Assembly (NCBI GenBank): GCA_036752345.1
Contig: DAIOSV010000019.1
Coordinates: 1 to 37,375 of the forward strand
Direction of reading: 5' to 3'
Origin: UBA1715 sp036752345
Lineage (GTDB): Bacteria > Bacteroidota > Bacteroidia > Bacteroidales > UBA1715
Length of the DNA stretch: 37,375 nucleotides
The notes under the pieces were generated by a model. The model was given only the letters and a program-made list of their open reading frames with translations, did not search any database and had not been told where the DNA came from. Each line of letters begins with the position of its first letter. Position 1 is the first letter of the stretch. A program made the translations under genes and the position numbers. Below are positions 1 to 7,680 of this stretch, one piece after another.

Positions 1-1688
1 TATCTATAGAACGTATATTCCTTTTCTAACACATTGTGACACAAGTCTTCCAAAACAATTTTAAGCGTATGTGTCTTACCCAATTCCATTGTTTTATCGT
101 CGAAATTAAGAAAAACCACTGCATTTTTCGCATCAAAATCAAGGATTTGCCATACACCATCAATATACGCATTATATGTTGCAATACCGGAATAATTATC
201 GCTCATCTTGAACATAATATATTTTTTTGCAGTCATATTGGCTCCGTTTTCCATAATCATTTTAAGATACGGCGGAACGGTGTCAACAACTACGCTATAT
301 TTTCCGCCCGTTTTTATTGAAGCATGAGCATAACCTGACGCATCAAAGCGAGTTATCACCGGTGTTTTGCTCTTGCATTTCTCTATAATTGCCTTGCCTT
401 GCAATTCTTTAGGGAGCGAACATGGAATAATAATTTCAGCGGCCTTTTTAAATATTAGTTGGTCTGTAACTATATTATACACAGGTGCATAATAGCGACT
501 ATATACCGAAGAATCTACAGTAATATTCATCGTATAATCCTTGAAAAACGAATTCGCTTTTGCTTTAAATTGAAAATTTCCTAACGAAAACGAGAATGTG
601 TCGACACACGAATGCAGTTGCTTTGTTTTCCAAGTACGCACATCAAGACTATCAACATGATTTTGCTGAAATTGAATCACAATTGATGCAGTATTTCCTT
701 TGATGTCAGCAACGCGAATCTCACATTGTGCCGAATCGTCAGCGGTAGTTTGGTAGATACCACGATTGGTCAATTTTGCATAAATTTTAAGGTCATTGTT
801 CTGCTCCACAAACAATTTTTCGTAATTCCGTTTTGAAGCTAAATGTTCTTCATAATCAATCAAACTATTAATGTCAGTTGTTGTAGCAAAATCAACTTCG
901 TCAATATGGCGAGAATAAATTGTTTGATTGTTACAGATAAGTGATGTGGCATAAAAACCATATAGATTTGACATTCCGGGCATATAGTCATATCCCTGCA
1001 CAGAAAATCCGATATTTCCCCATAGTGAAATTGGAGCATCAATCACAAAAACGCCATTGCCTTTGGACCTTGTCTCATAAAACACTTTTTGTTGTTTGTG
1101 ATTCACAAAACTATTTGAGTCCATCGGATACACTCCAACACGAAGAATTTTAGGACGAGAATAATCACTGAAATCATAAAACAGCATTGGATTTAAGGCA
1201 TGTTGATTTTCTGTTTTTCGTATTTCAAAATGCAAATGTGGTCCTCCGGAACTGCCACTATTACCAGATAAACCTATCTGGTCACCTTGAGCAACAGGCA
1301 ACTGATCTGGATTAAAACTGATATCTACAGAATGTTTTTTTTTCTCATACTGATATGCCCGCACTAACGAATCGACACGCGGCTCAAATGCTTTTAAATG
1401 CGCATATACACTAGTGAAACCATTAGGATGTGCCACGTACAACACATGTCCATATCCCGAAGGTGAAAGTTGCACACGAGCTATATACCCCGTGTCAATA
1501 GCGCGTACAATTTTCCCTTCAACTTGCTCCGTCTTAAAATCAATACCGGAATGGAAATGATTGGAACGTAATTCTCCAAAATTTGCAGACAAATAAGGCG
1601 GACGCACATCAAGTGGAAAAATAAAATTTTGCGCCGAAGCTAATTGCACAGCGAATATAGAGAAGAACAAGAATAAACTAGTACGCAT
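1..1688 (-). CDS. Secreted M23-family metallopeptidase (partial, 3' end off the window)
   Basis: Reading the minus strand from an ATG at 1688 gives 562 codons with no stop, so the C-terminus lies beyond base 1. The protein opens with a signal peptide (about residues 1-20, ending ASAQ) and has a LytM/M23 peptidase domain at about 30-160. The zinc-ligand motifs are visible: HSGID (H46, D50), YAHL (H97) and HLHFE (H151, H153). About 400 residues of beta-rich sequence follow, as in the long M23 proteins of Bacteroidota. M23 enzymes cut peptidoglycan cross-bridges, so a periplasmic or outer-membrane wall-remodelling role is inferred. The gene is divergent from the ABC exporter across a 137-base spacer. 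A near-consensus -7 element (TATTTTAG, complement of 1712-1719) lies upstream. Confidence 0.88.
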   Translation of the reverse strand, partial: MRTSLFLFFSIFAVQLASAQNFIFPLDVRPPYLSANFGELRSNHFHSGIDFKTEQVEGKIVRAIDTGYIARVQLSPSGYGHVLYVAHPNGFTSVYAHLKAFEPRVDSLVRAYQYEKKKHSVDISFNPDQLPVAQGDQIGLSGNSGSSGGPHLHFEIRKTENQHALNPMLFYDFSDYSRPKILRVGVYPMDSNSFVNHKQQKVFYETRSKGNGVFVIDAPISLWGNIGFSVQGYDYMPGMSNLYGFYATSLICNNQTIYSRHIDEVDFATTTDINSLIDYEEHLASKRNYEKLFVEQNNDLKIYAKLTNRGIYQTTADDSAQCEIRVADIKGNTASIVIQFQQNHVDSLDVRTWKTKQLHSCVDTFSFSLGNFQFKAKANSFFKDYTMNITVDSSVYSRYYAPVYNIVTDQLIFKKAAEIIIPCSLPKELQGKAIIEKCKSKTPVITRFDASGYAHASIKTGGKYSVVVDTVPPYLKMIMENGANMTAKKYIMFKMSDNYSGIATYNAYIDGVWQILDFDAKNAVVFLNFDDKTMELGKTHTLKIVLEDLCHNVLEKEYTFYR

Positions 1689-1772
1689 TGTTTTGTTGGT
1701 TAATTTATATGCTAAAATATTTTGAATTTCCGAGCTCTCAAAATCAAGATATGAACGAATTACAAACAAATC

Positions 1773-1802
1773 TTTGCTATTTTCCATAAAGTCATATATT
1801 TG
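1773..1802 (+). promoter_or_regulatory. Bacteroidota-type promoter for the ABC exporter
   Basis: TTTG at 1773-1776 and TATATTTG at 1795-1802 are 18 bases apart, close to the known Bacteroidota consensus TTTG-N19-TAnnTTTG. The exporter ATG is 24 bases downstream, so the leader would be short. Confidence 0.6.
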
Positions 1803-1825
1803 CAAAAAATAGTCTACTTCGCTCT

Positions 1826-3640
1826 ATGAATGATTTTAAAAAACTTTGGAAATACCTTTCTCACTATAAAAAAAATCTAGCGCTCGTTTTTCTCTTTAAT
1901 TTATTTGGAGCCATTTTTTCTTTTGGAATGATTACAATAATTATTCCATTTCTTAATGTCCTATTTGACAACACACAGCATGTTCGCGAATTGCCAGAAA
2001 CGTTTATTCTGAACAAAGATACGCTATTACTCTATTGCAACTACTATTTAACTCTTGTTATAGATCGTTGGAATAAACCAATGGCATTGGTTTTCATTTG
2101 CCTTATACTTATCGTAATTACGCTGCTCAAAGACCTTACCGAATACCTCGGGAAATACTTTAATATACCGGTCATAAATGGCGTTCCTAGAGATATTTAC
2201 AATACTGCATACGCAAAAATTCTCGAACTTCCTGTATTCTTTTTTACCAACGAACGAAAAGGTGATATAATGTCACGTATGTCATCAGATATTACTGTAG
2301 TGAGAAGCAGTATGAGTTCATTTATTGAATTAATTAAAAATCCACTCTATATATTAGTCTATTTTGTAGGCATCATGTTTTTGAGTTACAAAATGACCTT
2401 TATTATTATTCTCTTGTTGCCGCTAATGGGAATTATAACTGGAAAGATTGGAAAAAGTTTAAAAAAATCGACCACAAAAACTCAATCATTACAAGGCGAT
2501 ATTTTAGTATATCTTGACGAAACGCTCTTAGGATTAAAAATCATCAAGATTTTTAACGGTACAAAACAAATGCGGAACAAATTTAATGAAGGAAATTCTG
2601 CACATTATAAAGAGTCAAACAAAGCAAATCGAAAATATAATTTAGCACATCCCCTTACTGATTTCTTAATAGTTATAGCACTTTCAATTGCTATCTATAT
2701 TGGTGGTGTATTCGTATTAAAAGGAGACATGAGTGCGGAAGCATTTATCGCATTTATTTTGGCATTTACCCAAATCACAAGTCCAGCGAAGTCATTTACT
2801 GCTGCATTTTACAGCATAAAGCAAGGAGCTGCCGGTATTGAACGTATTGAAAAAATAATTACCGCAGAAGCTAAAATCAAAGAAATTGAGAATGCTAAAT
2901 CTATTGCAACATTTACAGAATCAATAGAATTTAACCACGTTACCTTTGGTTACTCATCGGAACGTACGATTTTGCATGATGTTTCATTCAAAATACCCAA
3001 AGGATCGTCAGTAGCAATTGTAGGACAATCAGGTTCTGGAAAAACAACAATTGCAAACCTTATACCCCGATTTTATGAGCCATTACAAGGAGAAATCACG
3101 ATAGATGGCATTTGTATTAACCAATACAAACTCGCCGACTTGCGTGGACTTATTGGTATTGTAACTCAAGAATCATTGTTATTTAATGACACCGTATTCA
3201 ACAACATAGCATTTGGCATTGAAAATCCTAATAAAGAAAAAGTAATTGAAGCTGCAAAATTGGCAAACGCACACGACTTTATTTGCGAACTTGAAAACGG
3301 CTACGAAGCAAATATTGGAGACCAAGGAGGGAAACTTTCTGGTGGACAACGACAACGTATTTGCATTGCACGCGCCATTATGAAAAACCCAGAAATTCTT
3401 ATTCTTGACGAAGCAACCTCTGCCCTCGATACAGAATCCGAACGATTAGTTCAAGACGCATTGTTTAACCTTATGAAAGATAGGACATCACTTATCATAG
3501 CTCACAGACTTTCAACCATTAAAAACTCTGACAATATTATTGTACTAAATGAAGGGAAAATTGTTGAATCGGGAAAACATGACGAATTAATCACCCACAA
3601 TGGTACATACAAACATCTTCACGACCTGCAATTAATTTAA
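1826..3640 (+). CDS. ABC exporter half-transporter, MsbA-like (TMD-NBD)
   Basis: This 604-residue protein has an N-terminal exporter-type membrane domain (about 1-330, six hydrophobic segments) fused to an ATPase domain. The ATPase shows Walker A GQSGSGKT at 400-407, signature LSGGQRQR at 504-511, Walker B with D528/E529 in LILDEATSALD, and a switch histidine in IAHRLST near 560. Length and order fit homodimeric exporters of the MsbA/lipid flippase type, so export of lipid A-core or another lipid across the inner membrane is the likely role. Substrate cannot be read from sequence; a drug or peptide exporter is possible. The start at 1826 sits just after a good promoter. No partner subunit or second transporter gene is adjacent. 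Confidence 0.88.
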   Translation: MNDFKKLWKYLSHYKKNLALVFLFNLFGAIFSFGMITIIIPFLNVLFDNTQHVRELPETFILNKDTLLLYCNYYLTLVIDRWNKPMALVFICLILIVITLLKDLTEYLGKYFNIPVINGVPRDIYNTAYAKILELPVFFFTNERKGDIMSRMSSDITVVRSSMSSFIELIKNPLYILVYFVGIMFLSYKMTFIIILLLPLMGIITGKIGKSLKKSTTKTQSLQGDILVYLDETLLGLKIIKIFNGTKQMRNKFNEGNSAHYKESNKANRKYNLAHPLTDFLIVIALSIAIYIGGVFVLKGDMSAEAFIAFILAFTQITSPAKSFTAAFYSIKQGAAGIERIEKIITAEAKIKEIENAKSIATFTESIEFNHVTFGYSSERTILHDVSFKIPKGSSVAIVGQSGSGKTTIANLIPRFYEPLQGEITIDGICINQYKLADLRGLIGIVTQESLLFNDTVFNNIAFGIENPNKEKVIEAAKLANAHDFICELENGYEANIGDQGGKLSGGQRQRICIARAIMKNPEILILDEATSALDTESERLVQDALFNLMKDRTSLIIAHRLSTIKNSDNIIVLNEGKIVESGKHDELITHNGTYKHLHDLQLI

Positions 3641-3733
3641 TAGGCAACAAAATATCGTTCATAAGGCCTCTTCATAGTTTTTAATATGTTAATAACTAAT
3701 AGAAAGATGCGAATAATGAAACCTTTTTTTCCC

Positions 3734-3741
3734 TATTTTTG
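3734..3741 (+). promoter_or_regulatory. -7 promoter element before the PUR-family gene
   Basis: TATTTTTG matches TAnnTTTG, 30 bases before the start codon. No convincing -33 TTTG is seen at the expected distance, so this rests on one element. Confidence 0.45.
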
Positions 3742-3771
3742 ATTTGAGAAAGATTATAAAGTAGAAAGAAT

Positions 3772-4083
3772 ATGGAAAATTCAAATCAAACTGGCAGAGA
3801 GGAAGTTTTTTCAAAACCAGTAAAAGCTGGCAAAAGAACATACTTTTTTGATGTAAAAAAGACAAGAAACAACGACTATTTTTTAACAATTACCGAAAGT
3901 AAACGTGTGTTTGAATCAGACGACAAGGTTACCTACGAAAAACACAAAATTTTTCTTTACCAAGAAGATTTTGAAAAATTCATAGAGGGAATGAAAGAAG
4001 CTGTTGATTTTGTTACTAACGAAAATCCAAATTTTACACCAAGAAGCGAATCACACAAAGATTCGGACGAAATGGAGTTTTAA
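3772..4083 (+). CDS. PUR-family DNA/RNA-binding protein (DUF3276)
   Basis: This 103-residue protein has the pattern of the short bacterial PUR-alpha-like family: a strand-rich core (KRTYFFDVKKTRNNDYFLTI, about 21-40), a second strand set ending HKIFLYQEDF, and a helix FEKFIEGMKEAVDFV, then a polar tail. Family members form Whirly-like dimers that bind single-stranded nucleic acid; a regulatory or RNA-chaperone role is inferred from the family only. The gene has its own -7 element and is followed 9 bases after its stop by an intrinsic terminator, so it can be a single-gene transcript. Transcripts that pass the terminator would continue into pyrBI. Confidence 0.82.
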   Translation: MENSNQTGREEVFSKPVKAGKRTYFFDVKKTRNNDYFLTITESKRVFESDDKVTYEKHKIFLYQEDFEKFIEGMKEAVDFVTNENPNFTPRSESHKDSDEMEF

Positions 4084-4092
4084 TTAATACTT

Positions 4093-4120
4093 GAGCTGGT
4101 TTCCTACCGGCTCTTTTTTT
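4093..4120 (+). terminator. Intrinsic terminator between the PUR gene and pyrB
   Basis: GAGCTGGT (4093-4100) pairs with ACCGGCTC (4106-4113) with one G-T wobble, around a 5-base loop, followed by seven T (4114-4120). It ends only 12 bases before the pyrB ATG, so it either ends the PUR transcript or acts as an attenuator for pyrBI. Confidence 0.8.
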
Positions 4121-4132
4121 ATATATCCCACT

Positions 4133-4920
4133 ATGAACAATACAAAAAGTTTAGTTTCCATTACCGATTTCGATGTCGAAGAATATCTCAGAATATTGGA
4201 ACTTGCAGCAAAATTCGAGAAGAACAGTTATCGTAATCTTCTGAACGGCAAAGTAATAGCATCTCTGTTCTTTGAACCATCGACTCGTACTCGATTGAGT
4301 TTCGAGAGTGCCATAAACCGACTCGGCGGTCGTGTCATTGGATTCTCCGACATTGAAACCACGAGTTCTACCAAAGGAGAAACACTCCACGATACCATTA
4401 AAATCATTTCAAACTACTGCGATTTGATTGTAATGCGCCACCCTCTTGAAGGTGCTGCAAAATATGCCAGTGAGGTTTCAAACGTACCTATTATCAATGC
4501 GGGTGACGGTGCAAACCAGCACCCAACACAAACATTGCTGGATATGTATTCCATAANNNNNNNNNNNNNNNNNNNNNNNNNNNNNNNNNNNNNNNNNNNN
4601 NNNNNNNNNNNNNNNNNNNNNNNNNNNNNNNNNNNNNNNNNNNNNNNNNNNNNNNNGACATTGTATATATGACTCGTGTGCAAAAAGAACGTTTTTCAGA
4701 CTTAATGGAATACGAGAAAACTAAAAATATGTATATCCTTAAAAATGAAATGCTTGAAAACACAAAAAAGAATATGAAAATTCTGCACCCGCTACCACGT
4801 GTAAACGAAATTCAGCAAGATGTAGATCTAAATCCGAAAGCATATTATTTTGAACAAGCTCGCAACGGAGTATTTACCCGTCAAGCTATTATTAGTTATT
4901 TGTTACACCTTAACGCATAA
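4133..4920 (+). CDS. pyrB: Aspartate carbamoyltransferase catalytic subunit (contains an assembly gap)
   Basis: The enzyme joins carbamoyl phosphate to aspartate, the first committed step of pyrimidine synthesis. The part before the gap (141 residues) has the carbamoyl-phosphate motif STRTR at 50-54 and a HPTQT motif near 135. The part after it has VYMTRVQKER and HPLPR, typical of the aspartate-binding domain. Translation is taken from the ATG at 4133: a TTG-started extension from 4091 would read through the terminator hairpin and has no homology-like sequence. The run of 100 N is out of frame (the true gap must be 2 modulo 3), and by comparison with the E. coli enzyme about 77 residues are missing, so roughly 230 bases are absent. 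The gene is not evidently broken. pyrI starts 4 bases after the stop. Confidence 0.95.
4557..4656. other. Assembly gap of 100 N inside pyrB
   Basis: Exactly 100 unknown bases, a usual placeholder length. The flanking coding halves are out of frame at this length and the expected missing protein segment is longer, so the real distance is probably near 230 bases. Confidence 0.97.
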
Positions 4921-4924
4921 AACC

Positions 4925-5392
4925 ATGGGAAACATTCAAGGAAAGCAAATGGTTGTAAGTGCCATAAAAAACGGAACTGTTATAGACCATATACCAAGCA
5001 ATTGCTTGTTTAAAGTTATATCTATCTTGAAGTTAGAGAATATCACAAACCAAATCACCTTCGGTTTAAACTTAGAAAGCAAAAAACTTGGAAGCAAAGG
5101 AATTATAAAAATTGCAGATCTTTATTTTGAGCAAGAAGATATCAACAAAATCGCAATTGTAGCTCCTTCTGCTAAATTGAACATCATAAAAGATTATAAT
5201 GTTATAGAGAAAAAAGCTGTTCTGAGTCCTAAAAAAATTCAAGGAATCACCAAATGCTTCAACCCTAAATGCATTACAAACAATCAAAATATTACACCCA
5301 AATTCACCGTTATTGGTAAAACTCCTAATGTGAGTTTAAAATGTGAATATTGTGAGAAAGTAACCGATTTTGAGCACTTTAATTTTATTTAG
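4925..5392 (+). CDS. pyrI: Aspartate carbamoyltransferase regulatory subunit
   Basis: This 155-residue protein matches PyrI in length and layout: an N-terminal nucleotide-binding domain (about 8-97, with GTVIDHIP near the start) and a C-terminal zinc domain with C111-x4-C116 and C140-x2-C143, the four cysteines that hold zinc and contact PyrB. It confers allosteric control by ATP and CTP in the well-studied enteric enzyme; the same role is inferred here. The ATG at 4925 lies 4 bases after the pyrB stop, so both are on one transcript. A longer reading from 4850 overlaps pyrB and lacks support. No terminator is visible after the gene. Confidence 0.95.
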   Translation: MGNIQGKQMVVSAIKNGTVIDHIPSNCLFKVISILKLENITNQITFGLNLESKKLGSKGIIKIADLYFEQEDINKIAIVAPSAKLNIIKDYNVIEKKAVLSPKKIQGITKCFNPKCITNNQNITPKFTVIGKTPNVSLKCEYCEKVTDFEHFNFI

Positions 5393-5467
5393 CACAATTT
5401 TTGTTCTCATACAAGAAATAACAAATTATAATACAAACTTGCTTGTAGAGCATTAAACCTTTATACT

Positions 5468-7396
5468 ATGAAAAAAATCGTAGCCTTCTTTGTTGTTAGT
5501 ATTTTAGCTTTCAGTGTTTATGGTCAGGAATATTCCACTACCAACAAAAAAGCTATAAAAGCATACGAAGTGGGACTACAATATTTTCAGATGTTCTATT
5601 ATGACAAAGCAGAAGAAAGTTTACTCTCTGCTATCAAACAAGATGAGACTTTTACTGAAGCATACTATCTATTAGCGGGAGTTTACAACCAAACAAAAGA
5701 CACAACACAAATGCTAGCGACTCTCCAGACCTGTGTAGACAAATGTGGTGGCAAACAGCTTTGGTCACGTTATAAATTAGCATACGAACAGTATAATTTA
5801 GGATTATACAAAGAAGCATTCGCAAATCTCCAGCATTTCAAACGAGCAAACGAAATGCACACTGCATCAACACTTTCCAAGGCTGACGAGACAAACTTTA
5901 ATGATTTGTATGAAAAAACAACTACTGCCCTTGAATTGCAAGCTCACCCTGTTAATTTTACTCCCGTAAATCTTGGACAAAGCATCAATACTAAGTATGA
6001 CGATTATCATCCAACAATTACGATTGATGATAAAACAATTATTTTCACGACAAACCTTCCTACTAGCAATCCGCAAGTAAAACAAGAAGATTTGTTTACC
6101 GCCACAAAAAACGAAACGGCATGGGACAAAAGCGCCCCACTTACTTCTATCAATACAAAAACAAATGAAGGTGCTCAATCTATTACTGCCGACGGAAAAA
6201 CAATGTTCTTCACAATCTGTGGCGCTCCCGATGGTTTAGGATCCTGTGATATTTATATGACAAAAAAAGTAAATAACACATGGATTAAACCACAAAATTT
6301 AGGACAACCACTCAATAGTAAATATTGGGAATCGCAACCGTCATGTTCGTCTGATGGGAAAACCCTATATTTCACCTCAAACCGTCCCGGCGGCATAGGG
6401 AAAAAAGACATTTGGATATCTCATCAACAAGCAAATGGTCAGTGGTCAACACCTGAAAACTTAGGAGAGATTATAAACACAAAATACGATGACGAATCAC
6501 CATACATTCATCCCGATGGCATTACTTTATATTATGCAACCGATGGCATTCCCGGAATGGGCAAAGAAGACATTGTTGCTTCACAACAAATAGGAAATAG
6601 CATTTGGACAAAACCACAAAACCTCGGATACCCTATCAATACCAACGATGACGAGTCTCATTTAATAATAAATGCGGAAGGCACCAAAGGCTATTTTGCC
6701 TCGAATCGATATGGCGGATTTGGCGGATTCGACCTCTACGAATTTTCTATAGACGAAACATTCAAAGTAAAACCAAATTCGGTAACATATGTAATGTGCC
6801 GTGTATTCGATTTTGATTCAAATGCAAAATTAGCCGCCGACATTACCCTCTCTGATTTGGAAACAGGAAAAGTTGTATATCAAAACTCGTCTGATGTAAT
6901 CAAAGGAGAATGTGTGGTTCCCTTTATTGAAAACAGAGACTATGCACTATCGGTCGAAAAACAAGGCTATCTCTTCTATTCAGAAAACGTATCCCTTAAC
7001 ACCATCAAAGATGCAAACAATTTGAGCATTCCGCTACAACAAATTAATGTTGGAAATTTCGTTGTACTTAAAAACATATTCTTCGATACCGATTCTTACA
7101 ATCTCAAACAAGAATCAAAGACTGAATTACTTTCACTTGTGAAATTTATGCAACAAAATCCAACTATTCATTTTGAAATTGGTGGACATACCGATAATGT
7201 AGGAAAACCAGCATATAACCATGCCTTATCAACCAATCGTGCCAAAGCTGTCTATGAATTTTTGATAGCAAATGGCATTGATGCGAATCGTCTCACATAC
7301 AAAGGATTTGGCGACACAAAACCGTGCGTTGCTAACGATACAGAAGAACATAGAGCTCAAAATCGTCGCACACAACTTAGTATAACAAAAAAATAA
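5468..7396 (+). CDS. TPR / PD40 propeller / CRD / OmpA-family envelope protein (PorE-like architecture)
   Basis: The 642 residues read as a signal peptide (1-20, ending VYGQ), TPR-type helices (about 27-130), five PD40/WD40-like blades (about 160-415, recurring INTKYDDE..P.I..DG..LYF and NLG units), a carboxypeptidase-regulatory-like fold (about 428-520) and a C-terminal OmpA peptidoglycan-binding domain (about 535-642, with GGHTDN and the downstream NRAKAVYEFL helix). This order is that described for PorE, a peptidoglycan-tethered T9SS component of Porphyromonas gingivalis. Unlike PorE, I see no lipobox cysteine. The architecture also occurs in other Bacteroidota envelope proteins, and no porP-like gene is beside it, so the PorE link is tentative. 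The gene stands alone between pyrI and rho. Confidence 0.88.
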   Translation: MKKIVAFFVVSILAFSVYGQEYSTTNKKAIKAYEVGLQYFQMFYYDKAEESLLSAIKQDETFTEAYYLLAGVYNQTKDTTQMLATLQTCVDKCGGKQLWSRYKLAYEQYNLGLYKEAFANLQHFKRANEMHTASTLSKADETNFNDLYEKTTTALELQAHPVNFTPVNLGQSINTKYDDYHPTITIDDKTIIFTTNLPTSNPQVKQEDLFTATKNETAWDKSAPLTSINTKTNEGAQSITADGKTMFFTICGAPDGLGSCDIYMTKKVNNTWIKPQNLGQPLNSKYWESQPSCSSDGKTLYFTSNRPGGIGKKDIWISHQQANGQWSTPENLGEIINTKYDDESPYIHPDGITLYYATDGIPGMGKEDIVASQQIGNSIWTKPQNLGYPINTNDDESHLIINAEGTKGYFASNRYGGFGGFDLYEFSIDETFKVKPNSVTYVMCRVFDFDSNAKLAADITLSDLETGKVVYQNSSDVIKGECVVPFIENRDYALSVEKQGYLFYSENVSLNTIKDANNLSIPLQQINVGNFVVLKNIFFDTDSYNLKQESKTELLSLVKFMQQNPTIHFEIGGHTDNVGKPAYNHALSTNRAKAVYEFLIANGIDANRLTYKGFGDTKPCVANDTEEHRAQNRRTQLSITKK

Positions 7397-7543
7397 AACG
7401 ATATAAAAACGGGCATGCCCCAACCCTTTTGATTTAGTAATAGTTCATTGGAATCGAATTATTATTGTAATCTAAATGGTGGTAAACAAAAAAAAATAAC
7501 CTAAACTCCTTGATTATTCAATAAAACTCCGTATAATTGCCAA

Positions 7544-7571
7544 CGTTTTCGTACGACACGTATCGAAAAAC
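7544..7571. other. Imperfect inverted repeat in the region upstream of rho
   Basis: GTTTTCGTACG and CGTATCGAAAAAC can pair over 11 base pairs around ACA, with two single-base bulges. It lies 110 bases before the rho start in a 284-base spacer that otherwise shows no gene. Function unknown; it may be a leader structure or chance. Confidence 0.3.
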
Positions 7572-7680
7572 ACAATCCTACAACAAACAATTGAAAACAA
7601 ATAACGACATATTACTATAATATAATGTTTTATACCATTATATATTCTATTCATTCAAAAATCTAATCAAAAATTTACTA

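Noticed and set aside
4091..4132. N-terminal extension of pyrB from a TTG
   Set aside because: It reads through the terminator hairpin; the residues do not resemble PyrB and the ATG at 4133 fits the family start.
4669..4920. Separate small gene after the N gap
   Set aside because: It is the C-terminal part of pyrB, as shown by VQKER and HPLPR motifs.
7411..7420. GGGCATGCCC palindrome after the OmpA-family gene as a terminator
   Set aside because: A perfect palindrome without a loop, and the T run is short and displaced; too weak to call.
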